Positions 10,498 to 19,989 of a stretch of 64,000 nucleotides of DNA are shown piece by piece. The notes below the pieces were generated by a model. It ran no database searches. It was not told the origin of the DNA and saw nothing but the letters and a program-made list of their open reading frames with translations. Numbering within the stretch: the stretch's first letter is position 1; every line of letters starts with the position of its first letter. The stretch covers positions 124,001 through 188,000 of the forward strand of contig JACEFZ010011694.1 in assembly GCA_014155875.1 (NCBI GenBank), in the 5' to 3' direction. The position numbers and the translations under genes were made by a program. This DNA is from Cepaea nemoralis (Eukaryota > Mollusca > Gastropoda > Stylommatophora > Helicidae).

Positions 10498-10528
10498 ATT
10501 GTTGGTTTGTGACATCACTGGGACATGG

Positions 10529-10765
10529 GAGCAGCCATGGCAGAGTGGTTAGTGTGCTTCCCTTGCCCAGACAGTGGACCTCATCCAGTCCCCTACAGAG
10601 ACAGGATTATTTCCCTAGGAGTACAGCTCCTGGGTAGACCCAACCTCACAAATGTGGGTACCGTATGGTTTTCAGAATGTTCTGGAAACTGTCTGGAAGG
10701 GAAGGTGATGAGCAAGGGAATTTGCCACCCTACCTCATATGGCATGGCCTGGAATATGTGAAGAC
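10529..10765 (+). mobile_element. SINE-C, tRNA-derived copy
   Basis: The start GCAGCCATGGCAGAGTGGTTAG resembles a tRNA A-box region (TGGCAGAGTGGTTAG). The B-box is degraded. The 3' half, around GTCTGGAAGGGAAGG and CCTCATATGGCATGGCC, is matched by 37150-37250. Two dispersed copies of the same body support a mobile family distinct from SINE-A and SINE-B. Confidence 0.6.
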
Positions 10766-11040
10766 TACCACTTCACATCCAGCTTCATTGTCTGCTGTGA
10801 GACTGAGACATGCTTTCTTTGTGTGCAGCTTTCAGTCTTCACTATTTGAAATTAACCATCGCAGGTAGTTTATAAACTTGCTGATGATTTTCTGTGATGA
10901 AAATAAAACTTGGACCATCTTTAGCAACTTGTGAAGTGTGTTTGTTGTTAGATAACATCATGTTTATATCTCAGATGTGTTCATGTCACTGATGTGTACC
11001 TATTATATGATTGAACGGCTATGTCTGTCGTGTATACACT
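10766..11040. other. Unassigned sequence
   Basis: No recognisable feature. AT-rich. Confidence 0.4.
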
Positions 11041-11061
11041 TCCTGTCGACTGATGGTGGGG

Positions 11062-11160
11062 CAGTGGGTTCATTCAGAAAGCAGTGGCAAACTACAGAAC
11101 GTAAACTTTTCTAGAACATCAGCCTGGTGTCGATTGCGACGTCCTGCACAGTACATGCCA
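11062..11160 (+). mobile_element. SINE-B 3' fragment
   Basis: This contains the SINE-B core CAGAAAGCAGTGGCAAACTAC and a decayed 3' end ATTGCGACGTCCTGCACAG. The tRNA-like head is missing. Confidence 0.75.
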
Positions 11161-11171
11161 CACGTGTCAGT

Positions 11172-11316
11172 GTGACCTTGCTTTCTGAACGGCCGACGCT
11201 CATACCATCTAGACACACGCAACGTGATCTGCTCCCAAATCGGATGCTGCTAATTTCGAACCCTGGACCTGGACCGATGTAGGGGAACCATGTTACTGCG
11301 CTCACTATCCCCTCAT
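11172..11316 (-). mobile_element. SINE-B-related 5' fragment, inverted relative to its neighbour
   Basis: On the minus strand there is a tRNA-like head with a B-box-like GGGTTCGAAAT near 11260-11250. The text TGGTATGAGCGTCGGCCGTT leads into CAGAAAGCAAGG, where the copy is cut. It faces the plus-strand fragment at 11062-11160. Confidence 0.65.
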
Positions 11317-11357
11317 GTATGAATGTGTGACTTTGAAGACCTCAGTGTTTACCACCC

Positions 11358-12737
11358 GTCCTGTCTACTCTGGTGCATTGTTCCTGTCTACCCTGGTGCA
11401 TTGTTCCTGTCTACTCTGGTGCATTGTTCCTGTCTACCCTGGTGCATTGTTCCTGTCTACTCTGGTGCATTGTTCCTGTCTACCCTGGTGCATTGTTCCT
11501 GTCTACCCTGGTGTATTGTTCCTGTCTACCCTGGTGCATTGTTCCTGTCTACCCTGGTGCATTGTTCCTGTCTACTCTGGTGCATTGTTCCTGTCTACCC
11601 TGGTGCATTGTTCCTGTCTACCCTGGTGCATTGTTCCTGTCTACCCTGGTGCATTGTTCCTGTCTACCCTGGTGCATTGTTCCTGTCTACCCTGGTGCAT
11701 TGTTCCTGTCTACCCTGGTGCATTGTTCCTGTCTACCCTGGTGCATTGTTCCTGTCTACCCTGGTGCATTGTTCCTGTCTACCCTGGTGCATTGTTCCTG
11801 TCTACCCTGGTGCATTGTTCCTGTCTACCCTGGTGCATTGTTCCTGTCTACTCTGGTGCATTGTTCCTGTCTACCCTGGTGCATTGTTCCTGTCTACCCT
11901 GGTGCATTGTTCCTGTCTACCCTGGTGCATTGTTCCTGTCTACCCTGGTGCATTGTTCCTGTCTACCCTGGTGCATTGTTCCTGTCTACCCTGGTGCATT
12001 GTTCCTGTCTACCCTGGTGCATTGTTCCTGTCTACCCTGGTGCATTGTTCCTGTCTACCCTGGTGCATTGTTCCTGTCTACCCTGGTGCATTGTTCCTGT
12101 CTACCCTGGTGCATTGTTCCTGTCTACCCTGGTCCATTGTTCCTGTCTACCCTGGTCCATTGTTCCTGTCTACCCTGGTCCATTGTTCCTGTCTACCCTG
12201 GTGCATTGTTCCTGTCTACCCTGGTGCATTGTTCCTGTCTACCCTGGTGCATTGTTCCTGTCTACCCTGGTGCATTGTTCCTGTCTATCCTGGTGCATTG
12301 TTCCTGTCTACCCTGGTGCATTGTTCCTGTCTACCCTGGTCCATTGTTCCTGTCTACCCTGGTGCATTGTCCTGTCTATCCTGGTGCATTGTTCTGTCTA
12401 CCCTGGTGCATTGTTCCTGTCTACCCTGGTCCATTGTTCCTGTCTACCCTGGTGCATTGTTCCTGTCTACCCTGGTCCATTGTTCCTGTCTACCCTGGTC
12501 CATTGTTCCTGTCTACCCTGGTCCATTGTTCCTGTCTACCCTGGTCCATTGTTCCTGTCTACCCTGGTCCATTGTTCCTGTCTACCCTGGTCCATTGTTC
12601 CTGTCTACTCTGGTCCATTGTTCCTGTCTACCCTGGTGCATTGTTCCTGTCTACCCTGGTGCATTGTTCCTGTCTACCCTGGTGCATTGTTCCTGTCTAC
12701 CTTGGTGTATTGTTCCTGTCTACTCTGGTGCATTGTT
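11358..12737 (+). repeat. Minisatellite, 23-bp unit, ~60 copies
   Basis: The unit is TGTCTACCCTGGTGCATTG plus TTCC. The unit length is not a multiple of three and it has no stop in any forward frame, so all three plus frames stay open for 470-540 codons. These frames are not genes. A GTC-for-GTG variant forms blocks at about 12130-12182 and 12340-12612, and TCTACTC variants sit near the left end. Single-base deletions near 12370-12395 reset the phase. Confidence 0.97.
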
Positions 12738-13852
12738 CCCGCCATGCACAGAAAGGACCCTGTATGGAGAGCGTGTGTTCTCTGAATGCCAAGTTGGACA
12801 TCATTTATGATAATCAGTGGAAACACGTCTGTGTGAGTCAGACAGCAGACATAACCTCATTACACATTATACATCAATACAGCATATTCTGGAGGAGGGG
12901 GGGGGGGGCGATTACAACAATGTTTCACGTCCGTTGAAGGATGTTACGATCAACCCTATCCCCGGGTGGACGTGCTACTCCCGTACCCCGACGTCAGCGC
13001 ATCGGAAGTTTAAGCGCAATAGCATTAAGCATCTATGCAACATTATATACAGAAACAATGCTAAACTATGTACAACGTATAATATATCCCAAATGTAACA
13101 CAGTAGGCTTCAATAGGGTAGTGAAAACACAATTGAATAAATTTAAAAAAACAAAACGTGTACTCTGTGAGCTCAATAAGACAGATTTAAACTCATTCCA
13201 CCCAAAGTGCCCTCAACACTATCATTGTCCCACCCCCATCTTCTGAAATCCCAAACTTTAAAATAAAATGCCCCTGAAGACGAAGCGCCAAACTTTTTTC
13301 ACAGCAAACAAGCAATTCGTTTTGGCAGACGAGATGTGAAGATAAACAAGTCCATTTGCGTCTCGGGTCCGAAGATACCAAACAATGCAATCGGTCCTGC
13401 ACTCAACTGCGTGCTGGTGGACCCCAAAATAACATCCAGGTCTGACCACAAACCCCGACCCCCAGCCCCTTCTGTGGGGGAGTGGAGGGCTGGCGGGGAC
13501 ATCCATGGCACAGGTGAGACAGTACACCAGGCACTTGCTGTACCGTAAACATTTCACAGGTGAGACGCCGTGATACAAGTTGAGGTGAATCAAGATTCAA
13601 GAACCGACCTCACAGCTCTAGTGACATGCCCATATCCTCTCCGTCCTCATCTTCAACAACCAGCAAGGAGTCCCAATATTAATGGTAACGGGTGCATATG
13701 ACCTTGTGGCCTTTTCTCGCAGTATTGAGAGTGGGCTAGATTCTCTGGTCATTGCCTGTCGCACCATTTTCTCTAGCTTGTGATGATGTACACCGTTGTA
13801 GAAGAGAAGTCAATAATATATTGTATAATAATATATTGATCACAGTGTGTCT
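12738..13852. other. Unassigned ~1.1 kb with a G run
   Basis: A G-rich run occupies 12893-12908. The remainder looks single copy. Several overlapping short open frames occur on both strands at 12817-13600, none with a domain I recognise and none preferred over the others. Confidence 0.4.
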
Positions 13853-13996
13853 CCGCAGCCCGGGGCAGAAGTGGCAACATTCATATACATTGCAAGTTGT
13901 CCCTACAGCTCGGGGGAAACGTGAAAACATTCAACCACACCGTGAATTATTATCACTACAGTTAATGTAAACGTAAAGACGCTCCTGTACACCGTC
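13853..13996 (+). repeat. ~50-bp tandem repeat, ~2.7 copies, split by an RTE insertion
   Basis: Units carry CTACAGCTCGGGGGAAACGTG followed by ACACCGTGAATT-like text. The third unit breaks off at ACACCGTC (13989-13996), just before an AATG-type tail. Related units resume at 16856-16930, on the far side of the LINE/hAT/SINE block. Together they read as one small array interrupted by the insertion. Confidence 0.65.
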
Positions 13997-13997
13997 C

Positions 13998-14051
13998 TTT
14001 CATTCATTCATTCATTCATTCATTCATTCATTCATTCATTCATTCATTCAG
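13998..14051 (-). repeat. (AATG)n 3' tail of the RTE-type LINE
   Basis: About 13 CATT units on the plus strand, directly abutting the element's 3' end. The plus-strand copy at 33641-33665 ends in the same tetranucleotide. Confidence 0.9.
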
Positions 14052-14052
14052 T

Positions 14053-14545
14053 AGCATGTCCTTTGCAGAACCTCGCTCCCATAACAACTTTCCGGAAAAC
14101 CTCTCGATCATAAGCAAGAAGCCCCACGTCCGATACACCCATCTGAAGATCATCCGCCACATCCTGCACCCATCTTCTCGTTTGTTACGTTTCAAGTGAC
14201 CAAAATATTTAAATGGTCTTTAGCTTTATCGTCTTTAGTAGCCAACCTTCTTCAGTATTCAGCTCTTGTCGTATGGATGCATTTGTTCTTTTCTGTATCC
14301 AAGATATTCTTAGAACTCGTCTATAACATTTATATTCACAGGCATTTATGCGCTGTTCAGCTTGTTTAGTGCGTGTCCATGTCTCACAGGCGTGTGTTGC
14401 AATGGGAAAGTTGCTTGCTCTTAAAAATTTAATTTTTCTAGGTCTACCTGTCCCACGCCACAACGTATTCAATTGTTTAAGTTTTGAAGAGCAATAGGTA
14501 TTCGCCTTTTAATTTCTTTCATTGTGTCACTATTGTTGGTATTTA
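14053..14545 (-). pseudogene. RTE-type LINE reverse transcriptase protein, C-terminal part
   Basis: The open stretch at 14472-14209 includes ACETWTRTKQAEQRINACEY followed by RRVLRISWIQKRTN, the region after the polymerase core found in RTE/BovB-like LINE proteins. The plus-strand copy has the matching text near 33270-33390 (for example RRVLRISWIQKRTN again). The frame is interrupted before the 3' end. The segment ends at about 14545, where homology to the plus copy stops and a CTCAT repeat begins. Confidence 0.8.
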
Positions 14546-14580
14546 ATTAATCTCATCTCATCTCATCTTATCTCATCTTG
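14546..14580. repeat. (CTCAT)n microsatellite
   Basis: About six imperfect CTCAT units at the junction between LINE and foreign sequence. Confidence 0.85.
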
Positions 14581-14698
14581 TTCCTCTTGTACCTTGCAGT
14601 GTCGAGGTGAAGTATAAACAGCGGGAGGATGCTCTCTTATGAGCTTCATCAATCTGATGTTTCGCCATCTATTTTAACCGCTACGTGTTGGTCTAGAT

Positions 14699-15560
14699 CA
14701 GTGGTTCCCAAGATTTTCAAGCAGAGGGCCATATCTGCTATTTTCGGTAGTTAAGCGGGTCACAACGTTATAAAATTATAATAGTCTTGCAATATCATTC
14801 TTACCTTTCTTAACTTTCGTCAACAAAATTCTAAAACTTTAATGGCACTTAGTGTCAATACTACAATGTGGTCATGTTTTGGTTTAAAATCAAAAGTTCA
14901 TTTAACATTAAATGTTTAATCAGTTTCGAAAATCGCTATTAATGTAATTATTTTACAGTTGTAACTGTTCTTCATAACCAGTTACTTCAGTTCAGATGCC
15001 AGTTTATCAATGTATGGGCACAAATCAGTTGTGACCAAAGTCATAAGCGCAGCTAGGTTACTGTCGGTAAGTCTGGAACGTTGTTTGTTTTGTTTTTTTA
15101 ACGATCATTGCGGAAAATAACTGCTCGCATCTGTAAGTCAAACCAAAACGACAAATGTATCTCTGGGCGAATGAACTCAAGTGTTCAAATTGTTGGACAG
15201 GCAATAGTCGCCAGAATGATGAAATCATATGATCAGCTGAAGGTGAAGCAGGCAGCTCCAGAAATTTACATCTCAATGCAGAATTGAATTTCAAATCAAT
15301 TACTTCGTGCTGAAGGTTTTGCTGTAATTGACAGAGCTTGGCATCAGGAAATACGAACGGATTTATGAAGAGGGCAAAATTATCCTCCTCTATTGTGAAC
15401 TCTTGAAATCTCGACTGAAAGATATCCAGAAGATTTTCAACTTTTACTTTGCACTGTAACAAGTCACATTTCTTTTTCCACCACAAGCATCTTCAGATTT
15501 GGAAATGCCTCTAAAGTCAGCTGTCCGATAAACAGTCGTTGTCTTATTTTAAATGAAGAA
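14699..15560 (-). mobile_element. hAT transposon remnant, 3' half
   Basis: The right end on the minus strand is a hAT-like terminal repeat, CAGTGGTTCCCAAG on the plus strand from 14699. GTCTAGAT immediately outside it (14691-14698) looks like an 8-bp hAT target. The coding part matches the end of hAT transposases. On the other side, hAT-like sequence meets LINE sequence abruptly near 15560 and no second terminal repeat is visible, so the left half is deleted. Confidence 0.75.
14975..15530 (-). pseudogene. hAT transposase C-terminal domain (ZBED/GTF2IRD2-like type), broken
   Basis: Transposase cuts and joins the element's DNA. The minus-strand frame at 15486-15058 encodes 142 residues of the region preceding and including the hAT dimerisation motif. 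The best marker is FGLTYRCEQLFSAM near its end, preceded by SFWRLLPVQQFEHLSSFAQR. A one-base shift near 15062 moves the remaining end (DSNLAALMTLVTTDLC to LASEL and a stop near 14977) into another frame. A second shift near 15480 separates upstream residues (QLTLEAFPNLKMLVVEKE). The RNase H-like catalytic core is absent, so it cannot be active. Confidence 0.8.
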
Positions 15561-16049
15561 ATGACTGATCAGGGCAACAGTTATATACTTGGTGCATAAT
15601 TTCAAATTGCCCGTTTTTGGGATGAAGATAGACCTCTTCCAATCATGTGGTCATATTTCCATATCTTTTACGTAATGCGTGATAGATTTGTATGCTTTCT
15701 TCTCCTCCCACTTTAACTAGTTCGGCTGATATCTCATTACATACTGGTTATTTACAATTCTTCTGGTTCTTTATTGCCCATACAATTTCTTCTAATGAGG
15801 GTTCATGTTCTGTCTCAGCTGTCTTTGGTTCATGTATCCCATTCACATCGTCTCAGTAATTCATATCATACATTCCACTTCAGTATTCCTCCCATCTTTC
15901 TAGGATTTTTCTAGATTCTGTTAAGGTATTTCCCAACTTGTCACAGATAACATTTAATTGAGGATGAACATTTCTTGTCAATAACTCAATTTCTTTGAAT
16001 ATTTCGTAATCTCTTCCATTCTTATGACATTGTTCTATTTTAATACAAC
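15561..16049 (-). pseudogene. RTE-type LINE reverse transcriptase, N-terminal part
   Basis: Minus-strand reading gives, with interruptions, YEIFKEIELLTRNVHPQLN, then SRKILERWEEY, NGIHEPKTAETEHEPSLEEI and GGEESIQIYHALRKR. The last two match the plus-strand copy at 32111-32326 closely. Several stops and shifts are present. The homology ends at 15561, beside the hAT block. Confidence 0.78.
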
Positions 16050-16315
16050 AATCTTGTAGGTGCTGGTCTCCCTGGCCGAGGAGTTAGCAGCTTTCTCCGT
16101 AACCCCGAATACTCTCGTGGTTGACGTGAGCGCACGAGAATTGGAAGCGGTTCGAGTCGCGCCAGTGACTTTTGAGAGTATGGAGCCGGTCGCTCAGAAA
16201 GTCGTGGCGTGCTGACGAGCGTAATCTAGCCTAGGAATCAACATACAGTTGAAAGATGCTGATGTTGACCGCAATATCTCGAAACAGGATGGAAACGCGG
16301 AAATAAAATCTTGTA
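16050..16315 (+). mobile_element. SINE-B copy inserted in the RTE-type LINE
   Basis: The copy reads CTCCCTGGCCGAGGAGTTAGC at the head, has a B-box GGTTCGAGTC near 16150, the core CTCAGAAAGTCGTGGCGTGC, and ends GGATGGAAACGCGGAAATAAA. AATCTTGTA at 16050-16058 and 16307-16315 is a 9-bp target-site duplication. It belongs to the same subfamily as the copy at 30920-31180. Confidence 0.9.
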
Positions 16316-16790
16316 TATATTGGTTTTTGTCCTTTCTCGTGTACTTTCTTATTTCTCGTGTTAAAGATTTATACTTCATCCTACTGTTATCGGTTTCTCT
16401 TCCTTTCTATTTCAGTTCCCTTAGCTGTTTTATTAATTCTAACGTATCTGATGTAATCCATGGTTTATGTTGCTTATTCTTGGACGGAATTGGATGTTTG
16501 GCTGCTGTTATCAAGATGTCTTTAATGTGTACTGCCAGTTCATCAGGTGTCATTTTCTCCTGTATAGACATCAAGACAACAAAACGATTCTTCACTTCTA
16601 CGTTGTATGCATCTGGTATATTAGTGAGATCAAAACCAAGTGGCCTTGGTCCTTGGGTAAGCTTTTAAAGTTTTACTTTCAGATCCGCTTCTGATAACTG
16701 ATGATCTGTATCACAGTCAGGGTTTTTGCTGATGTTATGCTTGATCTCCATCTTCTTTGTATTAATAAAAACAATCTATCTGGGTTTTGG
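16316..16790 (-). pseudogene. RTE-type LINE, region between endonuclease and reverse transcriptase
   Basis: The minus-strand frame at 16595-16407 encodes VKNRFVVLMSIQEKMTPDEL-type text and then KHKPWITSDTLELIKQLREL, which resembles the linker of RTE-like LINE proteins before the polymerase. The reading continues past the SINE insertion (YKSLTREIRKYTRKDKNQYI) with a frame change. The endonuclease itself is not visible, so the element is 5'-truncated. Confidence 0.7.
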
Positions 16791-16855
16791 TAGTACTGCT
16801 CTAAGACTCCATGTGAATAGTCTTCTTGGGTGTTATTTAAAAAGTGTGTTGTCTA

Positions 16856-16930
16856 ACACCGTCAATTGTCTCTACAACCCAGGGAGGAAAGTGAAAATAC
16901 TCACATACACTGTAAATTGTCAGTGTAAAG
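16856..16930 (+). repeat. Continuation of the ~50-bp tandem repeat interrupted by the RTE element
   Basis: The sequence begins ACACCGTCAATTGTCTCTAC and includes AGGGAGGAAAGTGAAAATAC, matching the units at 13853-13996 at reduced identity. Confidence 0.6.
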
Positions 16931-17446
16931 GTGTAAATAACGAAGTAGGTTGGGACAGCTTTACGTGTAACACAACCAGCTTCCTAGTATTTCTATTCTT
17001 TGTGATTAACTGATTGCCTGCCAAACAAAAAAGTGGTCTTGACCAAACATAAATTCATGGTAGAAAATTACAACTAGGGGTGTGTCACAATAATGCTTTT
17101 AAAATTGCTTAAACTGTAGCAGATATATTGTATTATATTTCAAAGAGGATTGCACAAGGAACATGACAGTGTTAATAATTAATTACAAACAGTATGATAA
17201 TAATGAGAGGTTTAGTAATAATGACTGCAATTAAAGGGGTAAAACTTATGTAAAAATTTCACTTACCAAGGCGTTATTTTGTATTCGCTGCAGCTAATCC
17301 AGTTAAATTTACTGAATAATGTTACACACATCACTTGTGTTCAAGAATATCACAAGAAGCTCCCTAACACCAATAAAACACAATTAAAACATAATATTCT
17401 GAAGCACATAATTTTCACACGAAATGGAAAATGTCCGGAGCACACC
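16931..17446. other. Unassigned AT-rich sequence
   Basis: Low GC. The short open frames show no recognisable domain. Confidence 0.4.
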
Positions 17447-17458
17447 AGGCAGATTGTC

Positions 17459-17713
17459 GCTTAAAAAGTCGCTTAAAAGTCGACAGGGTCGACTTCATTG
17501 CACCGGGTTTTTATCCCATATGGCTCGGTCTCTTTCCGTAGCGCGGAAAGCGTCGCACAAAGCACGACCTCCGTGGCTTTTAGCGACGACCCATGGGAGT
17601 CTCCGAAACATTTAACTCGTAAACCGAAGGACGCGGTCCGGAATCGAACCCACAACCTTCGGCTCACGAGTCAAACGTCAAACGGCTTGACCACTTCGCC
17701 ACAGAGACAACCA
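17459..17713 (-). mobile_element. SINE-A copy
   Basis: This has the same body as 507-749. On the minus strand it begins with a tRNA-like head ending in GGTTCGATTCC near 17650, and the tail is GTCGCTTAAAAG at the left edge, where GTCGCTTAAAA is present twice. AGGCAGATTGT (17447-17457) and AGGTAGATTGT (17715-17725) form a near-perfect 11-bp target-site duplication. Confidence 0.88.
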
Positions 17714-17725
17714 TAGGTAGATTGT

Positions 17726-18299
17726 ACTGAGAAACAACAAAAACACTATTTTATATTTAGTTATAATTATTATTCTTTTTAAACTTAATTAGTTAAATAC
17801 TCTTTAAATACTTTTTGATAGGCAAAACAAATTTACGGGCATAAATGCGGCCTATTAGTGAATTCATAATTCGATATGTGCCTTCATATTATGACAATGA
17901 CATACTATGACGAACTTTCGCTTTTAGTGCACGTTTCCCTATCCACACGTGGGAAAACTTTAGACTCACTACTAATAATACTTCTATCAGACTCTTCGCT
18001 CAAATCGGAACCACTATCGTCTAAAACCGTTTCAAACAACAATCTTGCTTGATCTGATGTAAGTCTACGAGGCCGCGAAGTTGGAGGCGTTGTCATTTGT
18101 AATTAAAAAAAAAAAAAAACTCAAAATAACCGCTCGATTTCAAGTACGTTTAGATGGTTGCAATGGCTTTGTGAACGACGGACACTCATTCAATCGAAAT
18201 CAACGTAAGGAGGTCGGATTCCAATTCGTCTGTAGCTGATTTCTAACCCTCGACTCGGTATGGTAGACATAAGAATATGTGATCTTGTGTACTAGCCTC
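17726..18299. other. AT-rich sequence; one small minus-strand frame of uncertain origin
   Basis: The minus frame at 18096-17905 encodes 63 residues beginning MTTPPTSRPRRLTSDQARL, followed by an acidic serine-rich stretch. The composition is reminiscent of the N-terminus of piggyBac-type transposases, but it is too short and generic to assign. An A14 run lies at 18105-18119. Nothing else is recognised. Confidence 0.3.
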
Positions 18300-18358
18300 T
18301 ACTACCCGTGGGTGTAGGGACTCTTGTGGTCTTGTTTAGTCTTTCCTCTTCTGCGTTA
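18300..18358 (+). repeat. Single diverged monomer related to the 50-bp array at 24-25 kb
   Basis: CTTGTTTAGTCTTTCCTCTTCTGC with preceding CTACCCGTGGGTGTAGGG resembles one unit of the array at 23990-25035. It is not tandemly repeated here. Confidence 0.5.
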
Positions 18359-18426
18359 GGAAGTTGGTGAGTGCCTCCGGAGACTCCAGGCGGACCGTTA
18401 GCTCTGATAATGAACGTAGAATAACG

Positions 18427-19066
18427 ACGTCACCGTATGACTCAACTTTAGTTGTCTTGGCCTCTGTAAACGTATGACTCAACTTTAGTTGTCTTGGCCT
18501 CTGTAAACGTATGACTCGACTTTAGTTGTCTTGGCCTCTGTAAACGTTTATGAGGCGAATTTGGCTGTCTTGGCCTCTGTAAACGTTTGACTCGACTTTG
18601 GTTGTCTTGGCCTCTGCCAACGTGTGACTCGACTTTGGTTGTCTTGGCCTCTGTAAACGTATGACTCGACTTTAGTTGTCTTGATCTCTGTCAACGTATG
18701 ACTCGACTTTAGTTGTCTTGATTTATGTCAACGTGTGACTCGACTTTGGTTGTCTTGGCCTCTGTAAACGTATGACTCGACTTTAGTTGTCTTGATCTCT
18801 GTCAACGTATGACTCGACTTTAGTTGTCTTGATTTCTGTCAACGTGTGACTCGACTTTGGCTGTCTTGATCTCTGTCAACGTATGACTCGACTTTGGCTG
18901 TCTTGATCTCTGTCAACGTATGACTCGACTTTAGTTGTCTTGATCTCTGTCAACGTATGACTCGACTTTAGTTGTCTTGATTTCTGTCAACATATGACTC
19001 GACTTTGGTTGTCTTGGCCTCTGTCAACGTATGACGCCACTATAGTTGTCCTGGCCTCTGTCAACG
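18427..19066 (+). repeat. Minisatellite, 37-bp unit, ~17 copies
   Basis: The unit starts ACGTATGACTCGACTTTAGT and then TGTCTTGGCCTCTGTAA. The GGCC[T]/GATC[T] and GTAA/GTCA variants alternate in blocks along the array. Confidence 0.93.
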
Positions 19067-19385
19067 GTCACTCAGTCAGTTGTAGTGAAGGGTCGTGGGA
19101 GGGGTAGGCCACAGGTCCACTAGCACGAGGCCAGGCTATAGGTTTCTGCATTGAACAAGCGGGAACTGAATATTGCTTCGGCAGGAAATAGCTCCATAGC
19201 CAGGACATGAATCATGGTGGAATCAAGTTGTGAACGACCTACAGGAATTTATACATGTGGAGGTTATCGTAAAGAAACGATCAATATGAAATGTCGTCAA
19301 ATGGAGAGTTACGAAGTATGAGAAGTTAATTACAACCATCATTGATCAGGCAGTATGTCAGTGAATGATGGTCTACAAGAGTTTA
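19067..19385. other. Unassigned sequence
   Basis: No recognisable feature. Confidence 0.4.
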
Positions 19386-19620
19386 AAAGGAAAAATGGTC
19401 TACTTCGTTGCACCACGTTTTATCCCATATGACTAGGTCTCTTTCCGCAAGACGGCCTGCCGAAAGCGACGCACAAAGCACGAACTCCGTAGCTCCAGCG
19501 ACGACCTCCAGGAGTCTCCGAGAAAATTGCACACCTGAACCGGACGAAGTATGCCGGGGTCGTACCCACAACCTTCTGGGCGCTGGGCAGGCGGTGTAAC
19601 TACTTGGCCACGGAGACCCC
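19386..19620 (-). mobile_element. SINE-A copy, diverged
   Basis: The body (TCCCATATGACTAGGTCTC, AGCACGAACTCCGTAGCTCC) is homologous to the other SINE-A copies. On the minus strand the head reads GGTCTCCGTGGCCAAGTAG, with a damaged B-box GGGTACGACCCC. The 3' tail is shortened. No clear target-site duplication. Confidence 0.8.
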
Positions 19621-19989
19621 TAGTACTGACAGCGGGACAGTGCTGGTTGTGTCACTTGTTGAGACAGACAGCAGGACAGTGCTGGTTGTGACAGACAGCA
19701 AGACATTGCAGTAGTAGGAAATGTTGGAAACGGGTCTTATTTAGGGAGCCTCCCTATGACCTTGACCTCGATAGATTGAGGTCACTCCTTCTCGGTCCTG
19801 CAGTTGGGCGGGTAAGGGGCGATATCTCGGTCATATCTAAGAGCGATAATTCTAAGAAACTCTTATGTTCCAAGGGCAGATAGTTAATGAGTGAGTGTAT
19901 AAAATTTTTATTAATTATAAAAAATAAAATAAAAATAAATATCGACCGGGTCCGGGATGTGGAAGCGGGTGTGCGGGCGCGTGAAGTGG
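19621..19989. other. Mostly unassigned; two short direct repeats near 19630-19700
   Basis: GACAGTGCTGGTTGTG occurs twice within 60 bp. The rest, including an AT-rich stretch at 19900-19940, is unassigned. Confidence 0.4.

Larger units (their letters stand above)
13997..16855 (-). mobile_element. RTE-type LINE (minus), 5'-truncated, carrying a hAT remnant and a SINE
   Basis: I read this as one element in several blocks. Its AATG-type tail (CATT on the plus strand) is at 13998-14051. The C-terminal part of the reverse transcriptase protein is at 14051-14545. A foreign block with a hAT transposase piece occupies 14546-15560. The N-terminal reverse transcriptase and upstream linker lie at 15561-16049 and 16316-16790, split by a SINE-B copy. 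ACACCGTC at 13989-13996 and 16856-16863 may be its target-site duplication. The plus-strand copy at 32090-33665 is colinear with both coding blocks and lacks the foreign block. That the two blocks were once one insertion is inference. Confidence 0.7.

Noticed and set aside
10135..10512. 125-codon frame with 23-residue repeats
   Set aside because: The unit of 69 bp is a multiple of three. Near-identity at every codon position and the lack of a gene context argue against coding.
11315..12937. Three overlapping open frames of 470-540 codons
   Set aside because: They are the 23-bp minisatellite read in three frames. The unit simply lacks stop codons.
17905..18096. piggyBac-type transposase N-terminus on the minus strand
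   Set aside because: Only 63 residues, with generic acidic/serine composition. No transposase core or terminal repeats with TTAA were found.
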